Shown here: positions 1 to 6,555 of the stretch, piece after piece | How the letters are laid out: every line of letters begins with the position of its first letter | Numbering within the stretch: the first letter of the stretch is position 1 | Origin: an uncultured Gemmatimonadota bacterium | GTDB lineage: Bacteria > Gemmatimonadota > Gemmatimonadetes > Gemmatimonadales > Gemmatimonadaceae | Reading direction: 5' to 3' | DNA: 8,309 nucleotides | Assembly: GCA_903894655.1 (NCBI GenBank) | Contig: CAITQY010000363.1 | Span: 1 to 8,309 of the forward strand | Translations under genes and position numbers: made by a program | The notes under the pieces: model-generated | The model's database searches: none | What the model was told of the DNA's origin: nothing | The model's input: only the letters and a program-made list of their open reading frames with translations

Positions 1-375
1 CGGGCTGCGCGGGTGCACCACCAGGCTCACACCGGTCGCGAAAAAGTGCGTCGCACCGGCAGCCGCCCCCTGTCCACCCAGCCGCCGTGCGGCGAGTTCC
101 GGCAGTTCACCCATCACCGCGGAGCGATTGATGCCGGCTTTCTCGAAGGTGACGCCGTCGGTCATCACGCGGGCCACGCCACCGCCGCCACCGGGGCGCT
201 CCCACCGGTCCTCTGCGAACGTCCCGCCACGGTCGAGCCGACCAAAAAACGAGGTGAGCTCATCATGCAGGCCCGCGATCCAGCGAATGGCGTCGCCTCG
301 ACGTGTCGCGACCGATGGCGCGGTTGGCACGACCGCCGCCGGTACCACCGCCGCCGGGAGCACGGCCGCGCTCAC
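1..375 (-). CDS. hemF: Oxygen-dependent coproporphyrinogen III oxidase, N-terminal part (cut by window edge)
   Basis: HemF oxidatively decarboxylates two propionates of coproporphyrinogen III to vinyl groups, using O2, to give protoporphyrinogen IX. The first 125 codons are in the window and the frame is open to base 1. Family signatures are clear: DRWERPGGGGG at residues 56-66, the RVMTDG then FEKAGIN run at 69-83, and GVSLVVHPRSP at 115-125 with the conserved His121. The GTG start overlaps the hemE stop in a GTGA tetranucleotide. No strong Shine-Dalgarno is seen, so translational coupling to hemE is likely. The first 24 or so residues are Ala/Pro/Val-rich and look unconserved; a later GTG (codon 5, 10 or 16) could be the true start. 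The family is recognised with high confidence; only the exact start is unsure. Confidence 0.93.
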   Translation of the reverse strand, partial: MSAAVLPAAVVPAAVVPTAPSVATRRGDAIRWIAGLHDELTSFFGRLDRGGTFAEDRWERPGGGGGVARVMTDGVTFEKAGINRSAVMGELPELAARRLGGQGAAAGATHFFATGVSLVVHPRSP

Positions 376-1502
376 CGACTGGCCGCCAACTGGTTGGTCC
401 ACCCCGACGACTGCGCCTCCGGCTGCGCGGCGATCTCGTCCGCGGTCCACGAAAACTCCTTCACGGCGTCGATGAACGCGCGCGCGTGTGCCGGCGACAC
501 GTCGGGTAGGATGCCGTGCCCCAGATTCGCGATGTGGCCAATCGGACCAAACGCGCGAATCATGGCGTGCGTGCGACGACGGATCTCGGCCGGCGGCCCG
601 TACAGGGCGCACGGATCGAGATTGCCCTGCATGGCCACGCGGAACGGGTCGAGCTGACGGCGCGCGTCCAGCGGCGACGTATGCCAGTCCACACCGATCG
701 CGTCGGCATTGGTGGCGGCGGCGATCTCAGCGAGGGCCCAACCGGCGCCGGGGGCGAACACGATGACCGGTACACCGGCTTCACGGGCCTTCTGCGCACA
801 GCGGGCGAGATACGGCAGGGCGAACGTCCGGAACTCGTCGGGGCCAAGGGCACCGGCCCACGATTCGAACAACTGGACGACTTGAGCACCGGCCGCGACC
901 TGCGCCACCAAGTACTCACCCACGGCGTCGGCAATCTTGCCAAGGAGCGCATGGGCCATCTCGGGGTTTTCGTACAGCATGCGCTTGGCCACGGCGAACT
1001 GCTTGGTGCCTTTGCCTTCCACCATATAGGCCGCGAGCGTCCACGGCGAGCCGGCGAATCCGATCAGCGGTACTTTGCCATCGATTTCGCGGCGGGCCAG
1101 CTTGAGCGCGTCGAGCACGTACTTGAGATGCTCCTGCGGATCGACGGCGTGAAGTTGGTCGAGATCCTTCAGCGAGCGAAGCGGGGAGGGGAACTGCGGG
1201 CCGATCCCTTCGTCGAGCGTGAGGTGCATTCCCATCGCTTCCGGAATGACCAGAATGTCGCTGAAAATGATCGCCGCATCGACGCCGACCAGGTCGAGCG
1301 GCTGCAGCGTCACCTCCACCGCCAGCTCAGGCGTCCGGCACATGGTGAGGAAATCCGACTTCGCGCGCACCGCGCGATACTGCGGCAAATACCTCCCCGC
1401 CTGACGCATCATCCACACCGGCGGGCGCTCCACGGCTTCACGCCGGAGCGCACGCAAGAGCAGATCATTCGCAGGAACCGACTGGGCGGGCGTAGCACTC
1501 AC
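372..1502 (-). CDS. hemE: Uroporphyrinogen III decarboxylase
   Basis: HemE removes four acetate carboxyls from uroporphyrinogen III to give coproporphyrinogen III, the substrate of HemF encoded next. The protein is 376 aa, a little longer than the usual 350 or so. Both family signatures are intact: PVWMMRQAGRYLPQYR at 28-43 (substrate-binding arginines 33 and 37) and GFAGSPWTLAAYMVEG at 148-163 (Tyr159). The catalytic aspartate is Asp82 in FSDI. FESWAG (211-216) and NLGHGI with His329 complete the active site. The last 25 or so residues form a polar, probably disordered tail. The start is GTG, overlapping the hemA stop by four bases (GTGA), with GGAG 8 nt upstream inside the end of hemA. Cytoplasmic; no missing key residue seen. 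Confidence 0.97.
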   Translation of the reverse strand: MSATPAQSVPANDLLLRALRREAVERPPVWMMRQAGRYLPQYRAVRAKSDFLTMCRTPELAVEVTLQPLDLVGVDAAIIFSDILVIPEAMGMHLTLDEGIGPQFPSPLRSLKDLDQLHAVDPQEHLKYVLDALKLARREIDGKVPLIGFAGSPWTLAAYMVEGKGTKQFAVAKRMLYENPEMAHALLGKIADAVGEYLVAQVAAGAQVVQLFESWAGALGPDEFRTFALPYLARCAQKAREAGVPVIVFAPGAGWALAEIAAATNADAIGVDWHTSPLDARRQLDPFRVAMQGNLDPCALYGPPAEIRRRTHAMIRAFGPIGHIANLGHGILPDVSPAHARAFIDAVKEFSWTADEIAAQPEAQSSGWTNQLAASR

Positions 1503-2893
1503 GTGAACTGCTCCGGTGTAAGAACCATCGAAGGGCGACGCTCGCGGGGCGCAACCGGCGGCGTCGGCGCGTGCTCAACCACAACGGTGGGCTTCGGCGC
1601 GGCGGCGCGGGCGGGCCGGACGGCACGGGGCGCAGGGGCCGCCGCCGGTGAGAACATCTCCAGCAACATCATCGCTTGGGCATCAAGCGGTTCACCACGC
1701 TTCACGGCACGCCGGAGCGCCGCCATCGGGCCAGCCAGGAGCTTGGCGACAATCCGCGACGCGGCGCGCTCGGCGACGCCGGCATCCTTTGCCGCAAAGG
1801 CCACCTCACGGCGGGCCACATCTTCCAGCGCGGCCCGGAGCGGCTTGATCGCGTCGCGCGCCGGCATGTTCGCGATCCACTCCATGAACGAACTGATTTC
1901 GCTCTCACAGATGTCGGCGGCGACCGGCGCCGCATCGCGACGCATCGTCTCCGCGGTGAGGATCGGCTGGTGCAGTGTATCGAGATCAACCAGCGTGATC
2001 CCGGGCTGCTCCGTCACCGCCGGATCAATGTTGCGGGGGAGGCTCAGATCCATCAGCAGCATCGAGTACCCCGTCGCTGCGCACGCTTCACGCCCCCGCG
2101 CGAGCCCCTCCGCCGTGATCACCGGGACCTCACTGCCGGTCGCGACGATGACGACGTCGGCCATCGCCGCTTCAACATGGCGGGTCTCGAACGGCGCGGC
2201 GCGTCCACCGACGAACTTGGCGAGCTCCTGCGCCGTCTCGAAGGTCCGATTCACGATCACGAGATCGCGCGCGCCAAGCTTGTGCAGCTGCTTCGCCGCG
2301 CGCGCACCGGTCTTGCCCGCACCGACCAGCAGGCACCGCGCATTCTCGAGATTCCCGAAACGCTGGTTGGCGGTGATGGCCGCTTCCGCGCCGACCGAGT
2401 TGCGGCCAGCGGTGAGCGACGTCTCGGTCTGCACGCGCTTGCCGGCACGAAGCGCGGTCTCGAACAAACGATGCAGCACCGGGCCGGCGGTATGGCCGCG
2501 CGATGCCCGCTTGTACGCCGCCTTCAGTTGTCCAAGGATCTGTCCGTCGCCAAGCACCTGTGATTCCAGTCCCGCCGCAATGCGCACCACATGCCGCGCC
2601 GCGTCGACCCCCACGCGGCGCGTGGCCGTCTGCAGGAGCTGGTCGCCCTCCGCTCGCGTCCGCATCCACCGGCGGGCCAGCGTCTGCACGGCACGGTCAA
2701 CGACCGCAGGCTCGTCGCTGTCCACCCACGCGTAGAGCTCCGTGCGATTGCACGTCGAGATCAGCGCGGCCTCGGTGACGACTTCGCTGCGTGCCGTCCG
2801 ATACAGCTGCGTGAGACGCTCTTCCGATAAATGGAAGAGCTCCCGCGTCGCCACGTCGGCCTGTCGAAAATCAATCGCGATCGATATCAGCAT
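1499..2893 (-). CDS. hemA: Glutamyl-tRNA reductase (C5 pathway)
   Basis: This NADPH-dependent enzyme reduces glutamyl-tRNA to glutamate-1-semialdehyde, the first committed step of C5-type 5-aminolevulinate synthesis. It is not the ALA synthase that is also called hemA in alphaproteobacteria. Evidence: the catalytic Cys48 in STCNRTE (46-52), the signature RIAAGLESQVLGDGQILGQ (104-122), GKRVQTETSL (151-160) and the nucleotide-binding LLVGAGKTG (188-196). The dimerisation domain spans about 320-412. An Ala/Pro-rich tail of about 50 residues follows (416-464). The usual N-terminal NH-T motif is divergent (IDFRQADV, 7-14). The ATG lies 25 bp after the bchP stop with no clear Shine-Dalgarno; no better start is visible, and residue 1 fits the family's usual beginning. 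Its 3' end overlaps hemE (GTGA). Confidence 0.96.
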   Translation of the reverse strand: MLISIAIDFRQADVATRELFHLSEERLTQLYRTARSEVVTEAALISTCNRTELYAWVDSDEPAVVDRAVQTLARRWMRTRAEGDQLLQTATRRVGVDAARHVVRIAAGLESQVLGDGQILGQLKAAYKRASRGHTAGPVLHRLFETALRAGKRVQTETSLTAGRNSVGAEAAITANQRFGNLENARCLLVGAGKTGARAAKQLHKLGARDLVIVNRTFETAQELAKFVGGRAAPFETRHVEAAMADVVIVATGSEVPVITAEGLARGREACAATGYSMLLMDLSLPRNIDPAVTEQPGITLVDLDTLHQPILTAETMRRDAAPVAADICESEISSFMEWIANMPARDAIKPLRAALEDVARREVAFAAKDAGVAERAASRIVAKLLAGPMAALRRAVKRGEPLDAQAMMLLEMFSPAAAPAPRAVRPARAAAPKPTVVVEHAPTPPVAPRERRPSMVLTPEQFT

Positions 2894-2918
2894 CGGAGTG
2901 CGGATTCGGGGCTGGAGC

Positions 2919-4127
2919 TCATGCGGTCGCGAGACCGGTCAGATGCGCGAGGTTCTTGAGAAAGATTCGCACGTGGGCAAATGGCTTCGCCTTCACCAGC
3001 TGCTTGTTCATATAACCGTCAAACGTAAGCTGCTGCACGTCGCGATCTCGGCAAATCGCGACGAACCGTTCACGGCGGCCGTCGTTGCGGTACCAAAACG
3101 CCTGCATGATGTCGAGCACGGCGAACACCGGACCGTGCATGCGCATGAAGCGACGACGGGCACGGCGCAACGCCTTCGCGTTCCCCGTGGCCAGCGCCTC
3201 CAACACCGCCTCCGCCGCAAACCGCCCACCGGTCATCGCATAGAAGATGCCTTCTCCGCTGGCCGGCGCAACAACCCCAGCCGCATCGCCCGCCAACACC
3301 ACGTCGCGGCCGTTGTCCCATTGGGGCAGTGGCTTGATCGGGATGGGGGCGCCTTCCTTACGGATCGTCTCGACCTGATCGAGCCCCGTGTCCTGGCGCA
3401 GCTTGGCGACCGCATCCCGAAGTCCGAAGCCCTTCTGCAAGGTACCGGTCCCGATGCTCGTCGTCGCGCCATGGGGGAAAACCCACGCGTAGAAGTCCGG
3501 CGATAGCGGTGCCTGGTAGTAGACGTCGCACCGGGCCGCCCCGAAGTTCGCCGTGCCGCCAGCCACCGGCGACTTCACAATCTCGTGATACGCGAACACG
3601 TGCTTGGCCTTGTGCGCATTCGGAATGCACTGCCGCGCCACCGGCGAGAGCGCGCCATCGGCGCCAATCACCATCCGCGCGCGGATCGTGCGCGTTTCCC
3701 CCGACCGTGAGCGACCGTCGGTGTAGCTGATGACCGGGATGCCATCGGCTCCCCGGGCAAAGTTCGTGAAGGTCCCCACCTGTCGCTCGGCGCCGGCCTG
3801 GGCAGCCCGCGTGCGAAGCCACTCATCGAACACATCGCGGTCAACCATACCGACGTACCCGTTGCCCACCGGAATGTCCACGGTGCGCGACGTCGGGGAA
3901 ATGATGCGCGCCGTATCAATGCGGGCGACCATCAGGGAATCCGGCACCTCGAAATCGCGCAGCAACTGGGGCGGGACCGCGCCACCGCACGGCTTCGTGC
4001 GCCCGGCGCGATCGAGCAGCATCACCGAACGGCCAGCCTTCGCAAGCTCATGCGCTGCCGTCGCGCCGGCAGGACCACCGCCGATCACCACGACGTCGTA
4101 CAGGTCGAGCTGTGGCGCGTCACTCAT
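2919..4127 (-). CDS. bchP: Geranylgeranyl diphosphate/geranylgeranyl-bacteriochlorophyll reductase
   Basis: BchP reduces three double bonds of the geranylgeranyl tail to phytyl, completing bacteriochlorophyll a. The 402-aa product has the normal family length. It starts with an FAD-binding Rossmann motif (VVIGGGPAGATAA, 13-25), followed by the family hallmark KPCGGAVPP (45-53). Further on are VIGADGALSPVAR (153-165) and the second flavin motif GDAAGVVAPASGEGIFYAMT (280-299). The frame is open upstream to 4364, but the ATG at 4127 is chosen because AAGGA lies 6 nt ahead of it and the family N-terminus starts there. Upstream is the ORF428-type transporter gene and then bchG, as in Rhodobacter. 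Downstream is hemA after 25 bp, where Rhodobacter has idi. It probably acts at the membrane next to BchG. ChlP of oxygenic phototrophs is a homologue; the context makes BchP the right name. Confidence 0.96.
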   Translation of the reverse strand: MSDAPQLDLYDVVVIGGGPAGATAAHELAKAGRSVMLLDRAGRTKPCGGAVPPQLLRDFEVPDSLMVARIDTARIISPTSRTVDIPVGNGYVGMVDRDVFDEWLRTRAAQAGAERQVGTFTNFARGADGIPVISYTDGRSRSGETRTIRARMVIGADGALSPVARQCIPNAHKAKHVFAYHEIVKSPVAGGTANFGAARCDVYYQAPLSPDFYAWVFPHGATTSIGTGTLQKGFGLRDAVAKLRQDTGLDQVETIRKEGAPIPIKPLPQWDNGRDVVLAGDAAGVVAPASGEGIFYAMTGGRFAAEAVLEALATGNAKALRRARRRFMRMHGPVFAVLDIMQAFWYRNDGRRERFVAICRDRDVQQLTFDGYMNKQLVKAKPFAHVRIFLKNLAHLTGLATA

Positions 4128-4186
4128 GCGACATCCTTTGGCAAATGCAGGGACACGGTGCGCTGACGCGCAGACGTCATGGGCAT
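4124..4186 (-). other. Possible 20-codon coupling mini-ORF between bch2 and bchP
   Basis: The 58-bp spacer between the transporter gene and bchP is exactly spanned by an open frame encoding MPMTSARQRTVSLHLPKDVA. Its ATG overlaps the upstream stop (TGATG) and its TGA overlaps the bchP start (ATGA). No independent ribosome binding site was identified for it. It could carry ribosomes from one gene to the next, or be a chance open frame in GC-rich DNA. No function is claimed for the peptide. Confidence 0.3.
4134..4138 (-). promoter_or_regulatory. Ribosome binding site of bchP
   Basis: The minus strand reads AAGGA here, 6 nt before the ATG at 4127. It sets the bchP start, because the frame itself stays open a further 79 codons upstream into the preceding gene. 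Confidence 0.7.
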
Positions 4187-5502
4187 CACTGGAGTACCGC
4201 CGGCAGAAACTCCGCACGCTCGCGGAACACAGCATTGGCGCGCTCGCTGGACGCACTACGCAGCGCGAGAAACGCCGAGGCGGCAAAGAGCACCGCCTCG
4301 ACACTGAACACGGCGAGATAGCCGCGTATCGGTGACTCCAGCAGTGCCTTGGCCGTATCCACACCGACGGCGCCCGACATCGTACCGATCGCGTACGCCA
4401 GCGCCTGCGCCGCGCCGAACACGCCGAGGCGCAGGCCGGCGCGACCGTCGCGCTTGTCGCCAGTCAACGCCATCATGGAACCGATCGCGCCGATCGCGAA
4501 CACGCCGTTCGCCAAGCCAAGCAGCATGACGATCAGGGTGAACAACCGGACATCGCCCAACGCCGGTGAGGCCGCCAGCGCAACATACGTGATGGACGAG
4601 GCTAGGCAGCCGGCCGCCGCCCAGTGGCGCAGCTGGCCGCGCTTCGTGGCCAACACCGCGGCGACGATCATGCCGAGGAGGACGCCGCCATGATGCATGC
4701 CGGAGAGCTTCGTGCTTTCCCCCGGCGTCATGCCGAATGCGATGCCCGCGAACGGCTCGAGAATCAGATCCTGCGCACTGTACGCGAACATCGCAACAAA
4801 GACGAAACTCGCGAACAGGCGCGCGGCGGGTTCGTCCCACACCGTGCGCAACGCCGTCATAAACGAGTCCGGCGTCGCGTCGCGTGACGTCGGCAGTGAG
4901 GCCACCGGACGCGGCCCGCGCTCCACGCCATACGTCGCGACCATCGCCACCAGCAACCCGATCCCGCCGATCCCGCCGGCAATCGCGATCAGGCGCGTGT
5001 ACGAAAACGGGTCGAGCAGCGCCCCCGACGTCGCGGCCGTGATGATGATACCGACGATCATGAGAATCCACGTGATCGCGGCCGCACCAGCGCGCTGCGA
5101 CGGATGAGCGCGCTCACTCATGAGCGCGAGCAACGGCGTGCCCGCCGCGCTGACCCCCGCGCCCAGCACGACGCTGGCGATCGAGGCGAGCGCGATCCCG
5201 AGGGCAACGTTCGTGGCCATGACTGGAAGGCTGGCCGCTACACCCACACCACCCAGTGCGCACACGGCCAGCCCACCGATAATCCACGGCGTCCGGCGCC
5301 CGCTGCGGTCGCTGTCGTGGCCAAGGCGCGGGCGCAGAAGCAGCTGCACGCCGAAATGCAACGCCACGAGCAGTCCCGGCACCGTGGCGGGGAGCGACAG
5401 CTCTACGACGATCACGCGATTGATGGTCGTCGTGAGCAACACGACGACGGCACCGATCGCCGCCTGCACGAGGCCAAGTCGCGAGAGCTGCCACCAGCTC
5501 AC
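4186..5502 (-). CDS. bch2: PucC/LhaA family (BCD) membrane protein, ORF428/Bch2 type
   Basis: This 438-aa protein has about a dozen hydrophobic segments and belongs to the bacteriochlorophyll delivery (BCD) branch of the major facilitator superfamily, with PucC and LhaA. Seen: INRVIVVELSLPATVPGLLV (27-46), SDRSGRRTPWIIGG between the second and third helices (64-77), and SAQDLILEPFAG at the start of the second half (242-253). Family members are needed for light-harvesting complex assembly, probably by handling pigment at the membrane; the exact substrate is not proven. Its place between bchG and bchP matches R. capsulatus ORF428 (bch2) rather than pucC or lhaA. The frame is open upstream to 5697 inside bchG, but the GTG at 5502 is chosen: it overlaps the bchG stop as GTGA and has GGAGG 7 nt upstream. 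Confidence 0.9.
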   Translation of the reverse strand: MSWWQLSRLGLVQAAIGAVVVLLTTTINRVIVVELSLPATVPGLLVALHFGVQLLLRPRLGHDSDRSGRRTPWIIGGLAVCALGGVGVAASLPVMATNVALGIALASIASVVLGAGVSAAGTPLLALMSERAHPSQRAGAAAITWILMIVGIIITAATSGALLDPFSYTRLIAIAGGIGGIGLLVAMVATYGVERGPRPVASLPTSRDATPDSFMTALRTVWDEPAARLFASFVFVAMFAYSAQDLILEPFAGIAFGMTPGESTKLSGMHHGGVLLGMIVAAVLATKRGQLRHWAAAGCLASSITYVALAASPALGDVRLFTLIVMLLGLANGVFAIGAIGSMMALTGDKRDGRAGLRLGVFGAAQALAYAIGTMSGAVGVDTAKALLESPIRGYLAVFSVEAVLFAASAFLALRSASSERANAVFRERAEFLPAVLQ

Positions 5503-6425
5503 TGACCCGCCTCCACAATGATCGGCAACGTGCGCACCGCGAAGGCGGTGATCATCATCCCGCTCACATAGAACGGCACGCCGAGCGCACTGAGCCACAA
5601 CGCGCGTTCGCGCGGCGACTGGACGAATCGCCACATCATGACGGCTTGCACTACGCTGAGCACGCCGATCGCGAGCGCGTGCCACGGGCGGTTCCACGAC
5701 AGCAGTAGGCCGATCACAACCGCCTGCGCCACCAACATCACCAGAGAGGCGACGCGCGCCGCGCCCACCGCGCCAAGCAGCACGGGGAGGGAGTTCACGC
5801 CCATGTGCTTGTCACCCTCCATCGCTTTGAAATCATTGAGCGTCATGATACCATGCGCGCCAATGCTGTACAGCGTAGCGAGGAGCAGCAGTGGCATCGG
5901 CGGCACGTGATTGCCCAGCATGATACCGGCGCCTGTCACCCACGCGAGTCCTTCATACGTGAAGCCCACGGCCGTATTGCCGATCCAGCCATTGCGCTTG
6001 AAGCGGAACGGCGGCGCACTGTAGCCCCACGAGAAGAGCAGGGCGATGGCCACGGCAGACACCCCGAACGCGCCAAGCGGCAACGCGGCCAGCAGGCACA
6101 GCGCCGTCCAGAAGATGGCGATCGCGAGTCCCCACTGACCGGGAATACGACCCGAGGGAATCGGGCGGGTCGGCTCGTTGATCGCATCGACATGCCGATC
6201 GAACCAATCGTTGACGGCTTGGCTGGACGCGCACACGAGCGGCCCCGTGATGCCGATGCCAAGCGCGAGCAACGCCTTGCGATCGGTCAGGGGCACACCC
6301 GCGGAAATAGCACCGCAGGTGAATGCCCACATCGGTGGGAACCACGTCACTGGCTTGAGCAGCGTCAGGACCGCTTTGGGATCCGGGCGCGCTGAAGCAG
6401 ACTGTACGGAAAAGCTGACGCTCAT
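5499..6425 (-). CDS. bchG: Bacteriochlorophyll synthase (bacteriochlorophyllide a esterifying prenyltransferase)
   Basis: BchG joins geranylgeranyl (or phytyl) diphosphate to bacteriochlorophyllide a. It is a polytopic UbiA-family prenyltransferase. The 308-aa protein has the family length. The first Asp-rich motif is NDWFDRHVD (72-80), followed by the Chl/BChl synthase hallmark TRPIPSGRIPG (86-96). YSAPPFRFKRNGWIGN (135-150) and the second Asp motif NDFKAMEGDKHMG (197-209) are both intact. Many hydrophobic helices are visible between about 35 and 300. The ATG at 6425 is fixed by an in-frame TAG three codons upstream. No Shine-Dalgarno is visible, so the transcript may have a very short leader. 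It is the first gene of the bchG-bch2-bchP-hemA-hemE-hemF run, after the gap that follows ppsR. BchG is preferred over ChlG from the purple-type neighbourhood. Confidence 0.95.
   Translation of the reverse strand: MSVSFSVQSASARPDPKAVLTLLKPVTWFPPMWAFTCGAISAGVPLTDRKALLALGIGITGPLVCASSQAVNDWFDRHVDAINEPTRPIPSGRIPGQWGLAIAIFWTALCLLAALPLGAFGVSAVAIALLFSWGYSAPPFRFKRNGWIGNTAVGFTYEGLAWVTGAGIMLGNHVPPMPLLLLATLYSIGAHGIMTLNDFKAMEGDKHMGVNSLPVLLGAVGAARVASLVMLVAQAVVIGLLLSWNRPWHALAIGVLSVVQAVMMWRFVQSPRERALWLSALGVPFYVSGMMITAFAVRTLPIIVEAGQ
5510..5514 (-). promoter_or_regulatory. Ribosome binding site of bch2
   Basis: The minus strand reads GGAGG inside the last codons of bchG, 7 nt before the GTG at 5502. It decides the start against the longer upstream frame and allows reinitiation after bchG. 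Confidence 0.75.
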
Positions 6426-6475
6426 AGGCGTCTAGTTTAGTTGACAGTGCGCATTTGCAACAGAGTCAACTTCGT
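6426..6475 (-). promoter_or_regulatory. Probable promoter/operator of the bchG operon
   Basis: This AT-richer stretch just upstream of bchG holds an imperfect inverted repeat: on the plus strand TTGACAGTG (6441-6449) and CAGAGTCAA (6461-6469), 7 of 9 positions matching around an 11-nt centre. On the minus strand TTGACT can serve as a -35-like box, but no convincing -10 was found at 17 nt. Overlapping it on the minus strand is TGT-N12-ACG (6445 to 6428), one base off the TGT-N12-ACA operator of PpsR/CrtJ. Control of bchG by the adjacent PpsR is plausible from family knowledge but not shown by an exact site. Confidence 0.5.
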
Positions 6476-6512
6476 TCCGCCGGGCAGACCGTGCGGTCCG
6501 ATCCGGTGGGAA

Positions 6513-6555
6513 CGAGAAACGGCCGGTTATGAACCGGCCGTTTCTCGACTTTTTT
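6513..6555. terminator. Intrinsic terminator-like hairpin after ppsR
   Basis: A perfect 16-bp stem with a 3-nt loop: arms CGAGAAACGGCCGGTT (6513-6528) and AACCGGCCGTTTCTCG (6532-6547). It begins 6 nt after the ppsR stop, so it probably ends the aerR-ppsR transcript. The only good T-run (six T, 6550-6555) lies on the plus-strand side. In the ppsR direction the stem is followed by GTTCCC, which is a poor U-tract. It may therefore be bidirectional, or work best against plus-strand (antisense) transcription. Confidence 0.7.

Noticed and set aside
13..657. 214-codon open frame on the plus strand at the left edge
   Set aside because: It runs antisense to hemF and hemE and reads as low-complexity Arg/His/Ala. 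The minus strand carries an unmistakable HemF sequence here.
516..2735. 739-codon open frame on the plus strand across hemE and hemA
   Set aside because: It is antisense to two clearly recognised genes, its product is Arg/Ala-rich with no family resemblance, and such frames are common opposite GC-rich genes.
4128..4364. N-terminal extension of bchP to 4364
   Set aside because: The extra residues lie inside the transporter gene, are unlike the family, and the ATG at 4127 has its own AAGGA site and begins the FAD domain at the usual place.
5503..5697. N-terminal extension of the BCD transporter to 5697
   Set aside because: It overlaps bchG in another frame and encodes a charged, non-membrane sequence. 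The GTG at 5502 with GGAGG is far better.
6487..6498. Short palindrome GACCG-TG-CGGTC upstream of bchG
   Set aside because: Five-base arms in GC-rich DNA are expected by chance, and it has no position or partner that suggests a role.
6426..6553. Exact TGT-N12-ACA PpsR operator
   Set aside because: I read both TGT triplets on the minus strand of the gap near bchG; neither has ACA at the right distance. Only a one-mismatch site remains.
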